Numbered from the stretch's first letter, positions 8,332 to 18,288 are shown. The stretch is DNA of 64,000 nt from Leptospira mtsangambouensis (GCF_004770475.1 NZ_RQHK01000002.1:281001-345000); one strand, 5' to 3'. Numbers and translations: made by a program. The notes: a model not told the origin generated them from the letters alone.

Positions 8332-8976
8332 TTACGTAGGTTTACGTTTCTGATTCACTATCCTTTGGAAATCGGAGATATTGTGAATAACAATTTTATC
8401 CGGATAGAGATCTAGTTTGCCTGTTTTTACATATTGCATGAGGACCTTTTGGACTTCGCCTACAGGTTGGGCACACCAATTGGCAATGTCATCCACAGTG
8501 GCAGAAAGGATGATTTCGTTATATACATCATTGTTATACTGCTTTTCGTATAACATCACAAAGACGTCGCATACCTTTCCAATGATATCATCCATAAGTA
8601 GGATCATGAGGCGGCGTTTTTGGTCATAAATCCGAAAGGAAAAAATATGAAGGAGTTTCATGGCAAGGGCCGGGTTTTTCGTCATTAACATTTCGAAATT
8701 CGCACGGTTGAAGTTCAGGGCTTTCACTTCAGTCACAGCAATGGCAGTGGCAGAACGAGGTTGTTCTTCCAAAATGGCCATCTCTCCCAAAATATCCCCA
8801 GCTTCCAAAACATCCAAGGTTTTGATACTGGTTCCAATGGTTTTTGTGATTTTGACTTTTCCTTCTTTGATTAAATAAAAGTCATTTCCAGGTTCGTATT
8901 CACAAAACAATACTTCGTTCGGTTGAAATACCTTTCCAAACTTTCCAAACATGGCTTCTAACATTTGGTCGTTCAC
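8332..8976 (-). CDS. Crp/Fnr-type cyclic-nucleotide-binding regulator
   Basis: Residues 15-120 are a cyclic-nucleotide-binding beta-roll ([15 protein letters not shown], then [21 protein letters not shown], where the G-E and R-S-A contact cNMP phosphate in Crp-like proteins). A long helix follows, and residues 155-205 look like a Crp winged helix, [20 protein letters not shown], ending with the wing and ISDF helix. The recognition helix is unusual, so DNA binding is likely but not certain. The gene starts one base from the stop of an upstream gene that also has a cyclic-nucleotide domain (ATG/stop overlap), so the two are co-translated and perhaps act as a pair. Confidence 0.8.
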   Translation of the reverse strand: MNDQMLEAMFGKFGKVFQPNEVLFCEYEPGNDFYLIKEGKVKITKTIGTSIKTLDVLEAGDILGEMAILEEQPRSATAIAVTEVKALNFNRANFEMLMTKNPALAMKLLHIFSFRIYDQKRRLMILLMDDIIGKVCDVFVMLYEKQYNNDVYNEIILSATVDDIANWCAQPVGEVQKVLMQYVKTGKLDLYPDKIVIHNISDFQRIVNQKRKPT

Positions 8977-10028
8977 TATTTGCCTCCTTTGAGTTTGGAT
9001 TTAGCATCTTCTGAGATACTATCATCCAAAGGTGGCATTTGCGTTACCTTTTGGAATAACTGTTTGGCTTTTTCTTTTTCCCCCGAAGCCTCTGTAGCAA
9101 GTGCTAGGTGGTAAAGGTTTTCTTTTAGTAAAAGACCTTTGGGGTATTTTTTAATAAAACTAGAAAAATGGGAAATCGCTCCAGGATAGTCCTTGGCTTT
9201 GAAACTAGACTTACCCATATAAAATAAAGAGTTTTCGACAAACTGTTCTTCTTCTTGGGTAACAGAATCTGTTCTCTCTGATACCGTTTTGAATAGATCG
9301 ATGGACTCCGCATACTTTCCTGCATTCATAAGAGTTGAGGCCTTATCATATTGGGAAAGAATGGAATTGGGGTCGATGTTGGATCCAGAGTTTTGGGATG
9401 GGACAGCCATCGTTTTTAACATTTCCTGAAGTTTCCCTGCTTGGGCTCCAGGTTCCGGCTTATAAACTAACTCTTGTATGGTGAGGGGGAAAGGCGTTTT
9501 TTTACGAGCCAAATCAACAAGTTGGCGAGCTCGGTCAGTGTACATTCCGTCTGGATAATGTTGTAAGTATTTTTCGAAAGCGTAAGCTGCGTGTTCAAAG
9601 TTTCCATTTTTATAAAAAACTTCTGCAACGTTCATCAGTTCAAAAGCGGGGTTCTTGGCTTCTCCTTGTCCGAGGATTTCCCTAACCTGGCGGTGGACCT
9701 GGCGGAGTTGGCTTGAGAACACTTTGAGCATTTTGATGATGAGATGGGTTTTGTCTGAGACAAATTTCTCGAATTCGGGGACTTTGAAGACAAGAACTGT
9801 AGCGGCTCCTATGACTTGTGCCGTCTCTTCTCTAGGATAACGACCGATGGCACTCTTCACTCCGAAAAACTCACCGAGTTTTACATCCTCTTTCAGTTCC
9901 ACACCGTTGATATTCGTGTAAGTTAGTACAACACGACCTTTTTGTAGTACAAAGATATCCTCCGCCTTGTCTTTCTCGAAGTAGACGATGGAACCTCCTT
10001 TGTAATTACGTACTATGGGACCTGACAA
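8976..10028 (-). CDS. Cyclic-nucleotide-binding domain protein with TPR repeats
   Basis: The first 110 residues are a cyclic-nucleotide-binding beta-roll ([41 protein letters not shown]); the phosphate loop is G-V-K-S rather than G-E-x-x, so cNMP binding may be altered. From about residue 145, tetratricopeptide-like helices follow ([21 protein letters not shown] and two later [17 protein letters not shown] units). No DNA-binding domain. Such a fusion suggests a scaffold that reports a nucleotide signal to a partner. I prefer the TTG at 10028, with GAGG six bases upstream; a GTG at 10097 is in frame but would overlap the upstream gene by 44 bases and has no Shine-Dalgarno. No established function. 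Confidence 0.75.
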   Translation of the reverse strand: MSGPIVRNYKGGSIVYFEKDKAEDIFVLQKGRVVLTYTNINGVELKEDVKLGEFFGVKSAIGRYPREETAQVIGAATVLVFKVPEFEKFVSDKTHLIIKMLKVFSSQLRQVHRQVREILGQGEAKNPAFELMNVAEVFYKNGNFEHAAYAFEKYLQHYPDGMYTDRARQLVDLARKKTPFPLTIQELVYKPEPGAQAGKLQEMLKTMAVPSQNSGSNIDPNSILSQYDKASTLMNAGKYAESIDLFKTVSERTDSVTQEEEQFVENSLFYMGKSSFKAKDYPGAISHFSSFIKKYPKGLLLKENLYHLALATEASGEKEKAKQLFQKVTQMPPLDDSISEDAKSKLKGGK

Positions 10029-10053
10029 CTCATGCCTCGCTTGCGCTTCATTT

Positions 10054-11283
10054 TCAAAAATTAGGTAAAAAAGCCAAACTCTTTTTATAACCGACACTGT
10101 CAGAAACTTGTTTCAAGAGTTTTTTTGGTGAACCTGCAACCAATTTCTTTTTACCACTAAATGATAATTCTTCCGTTTCTAAACCAAAATGTAAAAAGAG
10201 AGATCGGTATTCTTCTGAACCATAAATTGGATATCCATCAACCACAACTAAATCGATTTGTTGGAAAGAAAGATCGGACAGATTGACCTCAGTTGCTTTT
10301 TTATCATCGTTTATTATGAGTAAATCGGCAGATAGACCAGGCATGAGTGCATCAGGATTTCCTAATCGAAACGCTTTCCTTGGGTTTTCTGTGACCATTT
10401 TTAGTAATGTAGTTTCGGGTAATTCTTCTCCATACAACCCGAAATAAATCGATTTTGCTGTTTTTAATTCTTCTAAAAGATTTACTGCCCCACTTGGTGA
10501 ATAATCTGTCCCCAAACAAACGTTAACTCCCATATCCAAAAAGAGTTTGATATTGGTTGTTTTACCAAAGATATGAAGGTTCGAAGTGGGACACCAAACA
10601 ACAGAGGCACCTTTTTCTAGAATTTTTTCCACTTCTTTTGGTCCAAAAGGCAAACAATGTACGAGTACAGAATGTCCGCCAAGGGCATCCATTTTTTCTA
10701 AAAGACGAAGGGATTGTTTGGAATCATCATCTAATCCTTCTGCAAGATGGGTGACAAAAGGAAGTCCTGCATGTTCTGCCATTCTGTATTCGAGAGCCGG
10801 ACCCTCTCCCCAACCCAAACTATAATTTCCAATAGAATGAGCCAAAGTGTAATCGGAGATGAGTTTAACAGGTAAAATGCCCCGAAATGGATTTTGAATG
10901 TAATGGGGGATGTGATCAAAAACAGTTGTGACACCGGCAAAAAGATTTTTATAAGCACCAAGATAATATAAAATTTCAGGATCTATTTGTTGTCGTTCTG
11001 CAAAGACACCGGAGCTTTTATACAAATTATCATAGGACAACCAAGATTTGTGTTTTTCGTTTCCACCTACTTTGGGGAGATAACTGGCAAGTAGATGGTC
11101 ATGGGAATTGACAAAACCTGGATAAACTTTTTTTCCTTTGAGTGAAATGGTGAAAGAACCATTGTTTGGTGAAAGGTTGGTTTCAATTCTCGAAATTTTT
11201 TCTCCCTCTACAAGGAGATCATTCGTTTCTAATTTTCCATTCCGATGAACAGAACCTGATTGGAAGAGAATCGAGTATGTCAT
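10054..11283 (-). CDS. Amidohydrolase-superfamily hydrolase/deaminase (MTA/SAH deaminase-like)
   Basis: Cytosolic metal-dependent hydrolase of the TIM-barrel amidohydrolase superfamily. The metal ligands are visible: H61 and H63 in NSHDHL, H179 in THLAEG, H209 in LVHCLP and D260 in LGTDYSP; WCPTSNLHIFG is also typical of the S-adenosylhomocysteine/5-methylthioadenosine deaminase and chlorohydrolase branch. That branch deaminates adenosine derivatives or removes groups from triazines and guanine, and the substrate cannot be told from sequence. Length of 409 aa is normal. The start ATG shares one base with the stop of the upstream LysM gene (TAATG), so they are coupled. Confidence 0.75.
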   Translation of the reverse strand: MTYSILFQSGSVHRNGKLETNDLLVEGEKISRIETNLSPNNGSFTISLKGKKVYPGFVNSHDHLLASYLPKVGGNEKHKSWLSYDNLYKSSGVFAERQQIDPEILYYLGAYKNLFAGVTTVFDHIPHYIQNPFRGILPVKLISDYTLAHSIGNYSLGWGEGPALEYRMAEHAGLPFVTHLAEGLDDDSKQSLRLLEKMDALGGHSVLVHCLPFGPKEVEKILEKGASVVWCPTSNLHIFGKTTNIKLFLDMGVNVCLGTDYSPSGAVNLLEELKTAKSIYFGLYGEELPETTLLKMVTENPRKAFRLGNPDALMPGLSADLLIINDDKKATEVNLSDLSFQQIDLVVVDGYPIYGSEEYRSLFLHFGLETEELSFSGKKKLVAGSPKKLLKQVSDSVGYKKSLAFLPNF

Positions 11284-11924
11284 TAAATTCCTACCTCCAA
11301 AATTCGTTCAGGATTTAAACTTTGTTTTTGTTTGTTCATTTGGAAATACAGGCCTTTGTCTTTTGCTAAGATTCCCAACCTGTCTTTTGATTTCACTTGT
11401 TGGCCTTCAGTTACCTGGATTCGTTCCAAGTTTCCGTAAACGGAATAGAGTCCATTTTGGTGTTCTAGGATGACAAAGTTTTCATACCCGTCCATATAAT
11501 CGACATGGACTACTTTCCCGGGTAAACTCGCCCGAACAAGAGAAGAGTTGCCTCTTTGAAATTGGATTCCTTTGTGAGGGTCATAAGTGAGTTCAGAAAA
11601 TTTTTTGACGACTCTTTCCTTCCTGTCCAGAGGATAAGAGGGTTTTTCTTTGATGAGTGATTCGGGGGAGGAAACAGAAATCTTTTCGTTTCCATTCGGA
11701 ATCCTTAGCAGTTCTCTTTCATAAAGATTTTCACTTGTGGTACGACCATTTAACTTGGCTAAGGTTTCCGCTGAAACTTTGAATTTTCGAGCGATTCCAA
11801 ACCATGAATCCCCTTTGACCACACGGTAATTGGAAGTGAGCTCTGGTTTTGGACTTTGTTTGGAGGAAGTGGGGGATACAAAAACGATGCCCAAAAAAAA
11901 TAGAAAGTATCGAAGATTTCGCAT
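11283..11924 (-). CDS. Secreted LysM protein with degenerate M23-like peptidase domain
   Basis: Residues 1-20 are a hydrophobic signal peptide. Residues 32-78 form a LysM peptidoglycan-binding motif (YRVVKGDSWFGIARKFKVSA...LLRIPNG). The C-terminal half has the LytM/M23 fold pattern (VRASLPGKVVHVDYMDGYEN, VILEHQNGLYSVYGNL), but where active enzymes have H-x-H near the end it reads YGNLERI, and the second zinc ligand is not clear. It is therefore probably a non-catalytic M23-like protein, of the sort that binds or activates amidases in the periplasm (EnvC-like). First gene of the operon that runs down to prmC. Confidence 0.75.
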   Translation of the reverse strand: MRNLRYFLFFLGIVFVSPTSSKQSPKPELTSNYRVVKGDSWFGIARKFKVSAETLAKLNGRTTSENLYERELLRIPNGNEKISVSSPESLIKEKPSYPLDRKERVVKKFSELTYDPHKGIQFQRGNSSLVRASLPGKVVHVDYMDGYENFVILEHQNGLYSVYGNLERIQVTEGQQVKSKDRLGILAKDKGLYFQMNKQKQSLNPERILEVGI

Positions 11925-11974
11925 CCGGTTACCCTTCTAAATGTATCGACAGGTCTTAATCGAGAGGGCAATAA

Positions 11975-11999
11975 AAAAGGCGGGAAGAACCCGCCTTTT
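11975..11999 (-). terminator. Rho-independent terminator after fusA
   Basis: AAAAGGCGGG (11975-11984) and CCCGCCTTTT (11990-11999) pair perfectly over 10 bases with a 5-base loop. Read on the minus strand, the hairpin is followed by a T-rich tract. It lies 28 bases past the fusA stop and separates fusA from the LysM operon. The A/T ends would let it act on both strands. Confidence 0.85.
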
Positions 12000-12026
12000 C
12001 CAAAATCAAACCAAAGGGAGAAGGGT

Positions 12027-14144
12027 TTATTCTTCTTCTTTGTTGTTGACCTTGTATTTTTTCATAAGCTCGTCCGCTACGTTTCTTGGAACGGGAGCAT
12101 ACTTGGAAAATTCCATAGCAAACTCAGCCTTTCCTTGAGTAGAGGAACGAAGCACTGTGGAGTAACCAAACATGTCTGCAAGAGGAACTTCCGCTTCGAT
12201 CTTAGCATAACCGTTTTCTTCGGTTGTGTTTAAGATCATACCACGTCTTTGGTTTACCGAAGCAAGGATCGCTCCTTGGAATTCAGTTGGGCCTTCTACT
12301 TCCACTCTCATGATTGGTTCGAGGATGATAGGGGCTGCTTTTCCAAATCCTTGGCGGAACCCGTAACGAGCACCAATTTGGAATGCCATATCTGATGAAT
12401 CCACATCATGGTAAGCACCGTCATTGATCACACAACGAACTCCGATGATAGGGAATCCAATGAGGGATCCTCTTTCTAAACAAGAACGGAAACCTTTGTC
12501 ACAAGATCCGATGTATTCACGAGGGATGGAACCACCCACGATTTTATCTACGAATTCGTAGTCCTTTCCTTCTTCTTGTGGGATTGGTTCGATAAAACCA
12601 GCCACACGAGAGAACTGACCTTGACCACCCGTTTGTTTTTTATGAGTGTAATCAAAATCCGCAGACTTAGTGATGGTTTCACGGTAAGCAACCTGTGGTG
12701 CTCCTGTGACTAGATCCACTCCGTATTCACGTTTCATACGTTCGATATAAACTTCGAGGTGGAGTTCTCCCATTCCTTTGATGATGGTTTGTCCAGACTC
12801 TTTATCGATTTCTGTTTGGAAGGTAGGATCTTCCTTAGTGAATCGGTTGAGTGCCTTCGCAAGGTTTGGAAGTTGTTTAGACTCTTTACATTCAATGGTA
12901 AGAGAAATTACCGGGTTCGGAACAAACATGGACTCCATAGTCACTTTTGCTTTTCCATCAGTGAAGGTATCCCCAGAGGCACAATCAATACCGAATAGAG
13001 CAACGATATCCCCAGCTTCTGCTTTTGTGATATCTTCCATATCGTTGGAGTGCATACGAACAAGACGTCCAATGTTGTGGCGTTTGTTGTTAGATGAGTT
13101 ATAAATAGTCATCCCTTTTTCGAGTCTACCTTGGTAAACACGAACGTAAGTTAACTGACCATAACGACCATCTTCTAGTTTGAATGCGAGACAAACTAAT
13201 GGTTTTTCTGGATCTGATTCTAAGTTGAATTCGTTTTCTTCGTTTCCGATTTCTTTTGCTTTGTTCTCAACATCGTAAGGAGATGCAAGGTAATCAGCAA
13301 CTCCATCAAGAAGTCTTTGAACCCCTTTGTTTTTAAAGGCAGAACCCATAAATACAGGAACAAATTTAAGTGCAAGAACCCCACGACGAATCGCTTCTCT
13401 GATTCGTGCTTCTGTTGGCGCACCTTCTAACATCTCTTCTGTGAGTTCATCACTGAAAAGAGAAACTGCATCAAGAAGAGCCTCGCGTTTTTCGTTTGCT
13501 TGGTCTTTTAACTCGTCAGGGATATCAGTGATTTTGATATCTTGTCCGTTTGGACCTTCGAAATAATACGCTTTCATCTCGACTAAGTCAACAATCCCTT
13601 TCAGGTCGTTTTCCAAACCGATCGGAAGTTGTACAGCGTGTGCATTGAGATGGAGTTTTTCACGAAGTTGTTCGATCACGCGCCAAGGGTTTGCACCAGT
13701 TCTATCAAGTTTGTTGATAAAAGCAACACGCGGAACGCTATAACGTTTCATCTGACGGTCAACAGTGATGGATTGTGACTGAACACCAGCAACCCCACAA
13801 AGAACCATAATCGCAGAGTCAAGTACACGAAGGGAACGTTCTACTTCGATGGTAAAGTCAACGTGGCCCGGAGTGTCGATGATGTTGATGGTAATGTCTT
13901 TCCAAGTGGCATAAGTTGCCGCTGATTGGATTGTGATCCCTCTTTCTCTTTCGAGGTCCATACTGTCCATAGTAGCACCCACACCGTCTTTACCACGTAC
14001 TTCGTGGATGGCGTGGATTTTGTTCGTATAAAATAAAATACGTTCAGTAAGGGTTGTTTTACCCGAGTCAATGTGCGCGGAAATTCCGATGTTACGGATT
14101 CTTTCCAATTTAGGGTCGCGTTTTGTTTCTGTCGCAGAGGTCAT
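12027..14144 (-). CDS. fusA: Elongation factor G, spirochaete/mitochondrial EFG1-like type
   Basis: Translocase GTPase that moves tRNAs and mRNA through the ribosome. G1 is HIDSGKTT (residues 24-31), G3 DTPGHVDF and G4 NKLDRTGA; all five EF-G domains are present over 705 aa. The G1 loop has Ile and Ser where most bacterial EF-Gs read HVDAGKTT; this variant is characteristic of the mitochondrial EFG1-like proteins that spirochaetes carry (often called spdEFG1), which is from memory of the family. GAGG six bases before the ATG supports the start. It stands alone, not in a str operon with rpsL, rpsG and tuf, and ends at a strong terminator. Confidence 0.93.
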   Translation of the reverse strand: MTSATETKRDPKLERIRNIGISAHIDSGKTTLTERILFYTNKIHAIHEVRGKDGVGATMDSMDLERERGITIQSAATYATWKDITINIIDTPGHVDFTIEVERSLRVLDSAIMVLCGVAGVQSQSITVDRQMKRYSVPRVAFINKLDRTGANPWRVIEQLREKLHLNAHAVQLPIGLENDLKGIVDLVEMKAYYFEGPNGQDIKITDIPDELKDQANEKREALLDAVSLFSDELTEEMLEGAPTEARIREAIRRGVLALKFVPVFMGSAFKNKGVQRLLDGVADYLASPYDVENKAKEIGNEENEFNLESDPEKPLVCLAFKLEDGRYGQLTYVRVYQGRLEKGMTIYNSSNNKRHNIGRLVRMHSNDMEDITKAEAGDIVALFGIDCASGDTFTDGKAKVTMESMFVPNPVISLTIECKESKQLPNLAKALNRFTKEDPTFQTEIDKESGQTIIKGMGELHLEVYIERMKREYGVDLVTGAPQVAYRETITKSADFDYTHKKQTGGQGQFSRVAGFIEPIPQEEGKDYEFVDKIVGGSIPREYIGSCDKGFRSCLERGSLIGFPIIGVRCVINDGAYHDVDSSDMAFQIGARYGFRQGFGKAAPIILEPIMRVEVEGPTEFQGAILASVNQRRGMILNTTEENGYAKIEAEVPLADMFGYSTVLRSSTQGKAEFAMEFSKYAPVPRNVADELMKKYKVNNKEEE

Positions 14145-14270
14145 ATTTTCCTCAAAAATAAGGTTAGAGTTGAATTGATTCTACCAAAATCTGAAATGGA
14201 CTGCGTTTGTAAAGTACTTGGGATTTTTGGTCAAAGGGAAAATCCTGGAGAAATTAGAGATTCAGGGTAT

Positions 14271-15797
14271 ATGCCACTAGCGCACTTCAATCGATTTTTT
14301 CGAACACTGTCCTTTGCCCGAGTGGTTTGTTTGGGGTTTTTTGCCGCCATCCTCCTTGGTTCCTTTGCCCTTTATATTTCGGAACTTGGGGAACTTTCCT
14401 ACGTAGACAGTTTTTATCTTTCGGCATCTTCCATTTGTGTGACTGGACTTTCTCCCGTCCCACTTTCCGGATTAGAACATTCTACCCATTGGATTATGCT
14501 CTTTCTCATCCAGTTGGGAGGACTTGGGATCATTAGTTTTACAGTGATAGTTGGGTTTCTCATCACCCAAGGAATTTCTAGGAATGCCCGTTTTAATGCC
14601 TTTGTCGGAGCGGCCATCGACACCCAAGCCGAAACGGAATCCCTTGCCACAAATGAAGTCAATCGGATGTTACTCTCCATCATCAATATTTCTTTTTCCT
14701 TAGAAATTTTAGGAGCCATTGGACTTTATTTGCATATGCCAGATGGAGTGGAGGGAGGAAACACTCGTTGGTTTTTTTCTTTGTTCACGGCTATCTCTTC
14801 CTTCAATAACGCTGGTTTTTCGATTACAGATGATCTGAGTGCTTTGCGCCTGGATCCATTTTCATTGTACATTGTTTCAGGCCTTGTGATTTTTGGAGGG
14901 ATTGGATTTCCAGTGATCATTCTTTTGGAAAAATTCCTTCTCACTGTGTTTGTGCGGATTGTATATCGCATTGAAGTGATGGCAGAAACTCTGATGATGG
15001 AGAAGGCATTAAAAACAGGAAATGTTCCTAGGTTTTTGTTACTTCCAGCTCAGTTCTCTGCATTTTTAGAAAACAGGATTGAAGACTATAACAAACATTT
15101 ACGGGGTGAAACCACAAGAATCCAATCCAAACTTTTGGTGTATGGATCTTTCACTTTACTCTTGTTTGGTTTTGTTGGGATTTATTTTTTAGAAAAATCA
15201 AACCCACATACCTTCCATGGGTTAGCACTTGTGGATAAAATCTCCAATGCTTTTTTTATGTCTGTCTGTTCCCGTACGGCTGGTTTTTCGACAATGGATC
15301 TTGGTCATTTAAATGATGCCACAGTGATCATCATTACAGTTCTTATGTTTATTGGTGGTGGACCCCAAGGAACCGCCGGTGGTATTAAAATTACCACCTT
15401 TGTTCTGTTACTTGCCTATTTGAAAAATGTAATCCAACCTTCCAAACCGGTGATGTTGTTTGGGGAGACCGTTTCCAAAAACTCTGTGGCAGTTGCCATT
15501 CGTGTTTACTTTCTTGCCACCATTGCTCTCGCATTTGTCTTTATTTTTCTTGGAATTTTGGACCAAAACCAACACTCACTCCATGTCATTTTTTTCGAAC
15601 TTATCTCTTCTTTTTCCACAGTTGGTTTTAGTTTGAACTTAACATCCCAACTCGGGGACATCGAAAAGTTATTTTATGCAGCCGTCATGTATGTGGGTCG
15701 AGTGGGCATTTTTACCGTCCTCATTGCTGCCACTGGACACTCCGGAGTTCCTAAAATGGGAACAGTTGATGACGGCGTGAAAATCCAAGTCGGTTAG
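14271..15797 (+). CDS. TrkH/KtrB-family potassium transporter subunit
   Basis: Integral inner-membrane protein of 508 aa. All four pore-loop segments of the TrkH/KtrB/HKT superfamily can be seen: SICVTGLSPV, SFNNAGFSIT, SRTAGFSTMD and SFSTVGFSLN, each with the selectivity-filter glycine. Several transmembrane helices separate them, and GGGPQGTAGGIKITTF is the conserved loop that gates the pore. The family imports K+ (or Na+) and needs a cytosolic TrkA/KtrA partner; none is next to it. I place the start at the ATG at 14271, with AGGG in front; the frame is open upstream to 14073, but that part overlaps the start of fusA and does not look like protein. Confidence 0.85.
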   Translation: MPLAHFNRFFRTLSFARVVCLGFFAAILLGSFALYISELGELSYVDSFYLSASSICVTGLSPVPLSGLEHSTHWIMLFLIQLGGLGIISFTVIVGFLITQGISRNARFNAFVGAAIDTQAETESLATNEVNRMLLSIINISFSLEILGAIGLYLHMPDGVEGGNTRWFFSLFTAISSFNNAGFSITDDLSALRLDPFSLYIVSGLVIFGGIGFPVIILLEKFLLTVFVRIVYRIEVMAETLMMEKALKTGNVPRFLLLPAQFSAFLENRIEDYNKHLRGETTRIQSKLLVYGSFTLLLFGFVGIYFLEKSNPHTFHGLALVDKISNAFFMSVCSRTAGFSTMDLGHLNDATVIIITVLMFIGGGPQGTAGGIKITTFVLLLAYLKNVIQPSKPVMLFGETVSKNSVAVAIRVYFLATIALAFVFIFLGILDQNQHSLHVIFFELISSFSTVGFSLNLTSQLGDIEKLFYAAVMYVGRVGIFTVLIAATGHSGVPKMGTVDDGVKIQVG

Positions 15798-15842
15798 AAT
15801 GGACATAAAAATCAGTTTTAGTATTTTGAGGATGGGGAAGAC

Positions 15843-16877
15843 TTGGTATTTGTGAAATTAAGCATTCGAGATCTTTTATTTTCTCCTTGGAAGGCTCCTG
15901 TTTTGGGGCCCCAGGAACAAACGTTGGAGAAACAAAAGGAATCACAAAAGGAAGTTTTGGCCAAACTAGAGTCTCGTTTGGAATCGGTTGAGCTTCTTTT
16001 GACTAATGAAAAATTAGAAGATGCAAAACTTCTGTTTCAGGTTTTGGCATTCGATTTAATAAACTTTCAATTACAAAGAACCAACCAAACGCAAATCCCA
16101 ACCGGCGGAAACTTAAGTAGTTTTGTTTTCCCTGAAACCGATAGAAAACTAAAACCGTTTGGATTCATCAAATCTTTGGACCAAGTCCATCGTTTCAATG
16201 AAAAGGAGATGGATGAGGTTTTGTCCTCAGCTGTTGATACCTATGAATACCTTTTGTATGAATCCAAAAAGGAATTTAAAACACGATACCAAACTGTTTT
16301 GGATCAGTTTCGATTCATCAAACAGATTCGATTTTTTTTACTGAGTGTTGTTCTTTCTTTTTCTATATTTGTATTGGTTTACTACCAATACAAATACCCC
16401 CAGATGAAAGACCAATCCATCAAGTTATATAGTTTCATCAGTAAAGATAAACCAGAAACTTCTGAGTCATTGATGGTATCACAACCTGTTTTGAAAAAAG
16501 ACGTTGGGAATTGGGTAGATTATGAATGGACCTTACCTGATTCAATGTCTACGTTTGGTGGCCTTCGCATTGATCCTTTGGAACAAAGAGGAATTCGATT
16601 TTCTTTCGACCAAGTTTCCATTTTGGATTCGAAAGGCAAAGAACTGTATCATAAAAAATTTGTTGTAAGCGATAGTTTGTTACCGCAAGATTACCAAGAT
16701 TTTTTACAGATCTCTGATATCAAAACTGCAGGAAAACAGACACCAGGCGAATTAGTGGAGATGATCACCACCGGAAGGGATCCACAAATTCATTTGGTTT
16801 TTCCAATTCTTTCGGATGCAAAAACTATCAAATTAAAAATGAAATACATTGAAGCCCATAAAGTGAAGAAAAAATGA
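15843..16877 (+). CDS. Hypothetical membrane protein with N-terminal coiled coil
   Basis: No family recognised. Residues 20-65 (EQTLEKQKESQKEVLAKLES) form a charged helix likely to be a coiled coil. One strong hydrophobic segment lies near residues 165-185 (FFLLSVVLSFSIFVLVYYQY). The remaining 155 residues have alternating beta-prone stretches and should lie on the far side of the membrane. The start is a TTG at 15843 (GTG at 15852 is an alternative); GGGGAAG precedes it. The stop overlaps the start of the prenyltransferase gene by four bases, so a role with that enzyme is suggested by the layout only. Confidence 0.6.
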   Translation: MVFVKLSIRDLLFSPWKAPVLGPQEQTLEKQKESQKEVLAKLESRLESVELLLTNEKLEDAKLLFQVLAFDLINFQLQRTNQTQIPTGGNLSSFVFPETDRKLKPFGFIKSLDQVHRFNEKEMDEVLSSAVDTYEYLLYESKKEFKTRYQTVLDQFRFIKQIRFFLLSVVLSFSIFVLVYYQYKYPQMKDQSIKLYSFISKDKPETSESLMVSQPVLKKDVGNWVDYEWTLPDSMSTFGGLRIDPLEQRGIRFSFDQVSILDSKGKELYHKKFVVSDSLLPQDYQDFLQISDIKTAGKQTPGELVEMITTGRDPQIHLVFPILSDAKTIKLKMKYIEAHKVKKK

Positions 16878-17773
16878 TCTACCTATACCTCAAATTGATG
16901 CGTGTCCCTCAGTGGGTAAAAAATATTATCCTATTTGCCGGATTGATTTTTTCTAAAAAAATCTTTGAACTCCCTTCATTCACAAAAGTTTGTTTGGCCT
17001 TTTTTTGTTTTTCACTGGTGGCAAGTTGCCAATACGTTTTTAATGATTTTTTAGATCAAAAAGAGGATGCAAAACATCCAGAGAAAAAACATAGACCACT
17101 TGCCAGCGGAGAATTGGACTCTGGCATTGCATTAGCAATTACAGGAGTCATTTTACCAGTAGCTCTCATTGGTGCTTATAAACTTTCTCCTGTTTTCTTT
17201 TATCTCACAATCTTCTACTTATTCTTTAATATGTTATACAGTAAGGTTTTGAAACACATTGTGATTTTGGATGTGATGAGTATCTCCATTGGATTTGTGT
17301 TACGTGCCATTGCGGGTGCGGTTGTCATTGGAGTCGAGTTTTCTCATTGGTTGTTACTTTGTACTTTTATGTTGGCACTCTTCTGGGGATTTTCCAAACG
17401 TAGAGGTGAGATCAATATCCTAAAAACTGATGCAGGGAAACATAGAAAAATTTTGGAAGAGTATTCCATTGAGTTTTTGGATTTGATGATGGCTGTGGTT
17501 GCCACCTTAACTCTTGTGAGTTATGTGATGTATACGGTGAGTCCCGAAACTGCCAAAAGTTTAGGAACCCCTTATATGGTGTATACAGTTCCTATTGTTG
17601 TGTATGCAATCTTTCGTTCCCTCTATATCATTTATATAAAGAACATGGGTCATAACCCAACCAAAGCCATCCTCACAGATGTCAGTGTTCTTGTTTCTGG
17701 GTTTATTTGGTTACTCCTCATCTTATTTTTAATGTTTGGGAACATATCGGGCCAAACCCCAGTCTTACAATAG
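16874..17773 (+). CDS. UbiA-superfamily prenyltransferase, polyprenyl-phosphate phosphoribosyltransferase-like
   Basis: Polytopic membrane protein of 299 aa. The first aspartate-rich motif reads NDFLDQKEDAKHPEKKHRP, with the HP-x-K-x-x-RP extension that marks decaprenyl-phosphate phosphoribosyltransferase (the enzyme that makes the lipid donor of arabinose in mycobacteria) rather than UbiA or heme O synthase. The N-terminal MRVPQWVKN is also typical of that group. The second motif lies in the region after YSKVLKHIVILD. Function as a polyprenyl-phosphate sugar-phosphate transferase is a good inference; the end product in Leptospira is unknown. It overlaps the preceding gene by four bases, and a TlpA-like gene begins five bases after it. 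Confidence 0.75.
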   Translation: MIYLYLKLMRVPQWVKNIILFAGLIFSKKIFELPSFTKVCLAFFCFSLVASCQYVFNDFLDQKEDAKHPEKKHRPLASGELDSGIALAITGVILPVALIGAYKLSPVFFYLTIFYLFFNMLYSKVLKHIVILDVMSISIGFVLRAIAGAVVIGVEFSHWLLLCTFMLALFWGFSKRRGEINILKTDAGKHRKILEEYSIEFLDLMMAVVATLTLVSYVMYTVSPETAKSLGTPYMVYTVPIVVYAIFRSLYIIYIKNMGHNPTKAILTDVSVLVSGFIWLLLILFLMFGNISGQTPVLQ

Positions 17774-17778
17774 AGACT

Positions 17779-18288
17779 ATGAAAATTTGGAAGCAGTTAC
17801 CGTATGGATGGAAGGTGGTCTCCGCCTTTGTTTTCTTTTTTTCGACCACCCTTTGTTTTGCATACTTTAAGGGAAGGGACACACGTCCCGGTGTGCCCAT
17901 CGAAATCCTTGCCACCACTCCCACAGAAGCCAATTCCTGGAAGGGGCATCCCAAGGTAGTGTATTTTTGGGCGACTTGGTGCACCATCTGCAAAGCCTAC
18001 GCCCCCCTTTTAGAAGCCAATTTGAAGTTTTTACCAAAATCCACAATCTTCCTCTCTGTTTTAGAAGCAGAGGATTCCGAAGAAACCAAAGACATCATGA
18101 CAAAACTCACTCCTGATGCCAAACATCCCATTTATGCTGCCGACTACAGAATGTTAAAGGAATGGAGGATTTCTGCTTATCCTACGACTGTTTTTTTGAA
18201 TGAAGATGGGCAGGTTGTGTTTTCAGATACAGGAATCTTAAGCCCAATTGGATTTTGGCTCCGTTCTTTTCTTTTGCGCTTTTTCTAA
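17779..18288 (+). CDS. TlpA/ResA-like membrane-anchored thioredoxin
   Basis: Residues 11-30 are a signal anchor (WKVVSAFVFFFSTTLCFAYF). The rest is a thioredoxin fold with the active site WATWCTICKAYAP (Cys68 and Cys71) and the cis-proline region SAYPTTVFLNEDG. Such proteins reduce disulfides outside the cytoplasmic membrane, often for cytochrome c maturation or other exported proteins. The ATG at 17779 is preferred since it directly precedes the anchor and is preceded by AGAG; upstream in-frame codons overlap the prenyltransferase gene. It begins five bases after that gene and likely shares its transcript. Confidence 0.8.
   Translation: MKIWKQLPYGWKVVSAFVFFFSTTLCFAYFKGRDTRPGVPIEILATTPTEANSWKGHPKVVYFWATWCTICKAYAPLLEANLKFLPKSTIFLSVLEAEDSEETKDIMTKLTPDAKHPIYAADYRMLKEWRISAYPTTVFLNEDGQVVFSDTGILSPIGFWLRSFLLRFF

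Noticed and set aside
14073..14270. N-terminal extension of the TrkH-like gene
   Set aside because: It overlaps the start of fusA, has no membrane or family features, and AGGG supports ATG 14271.
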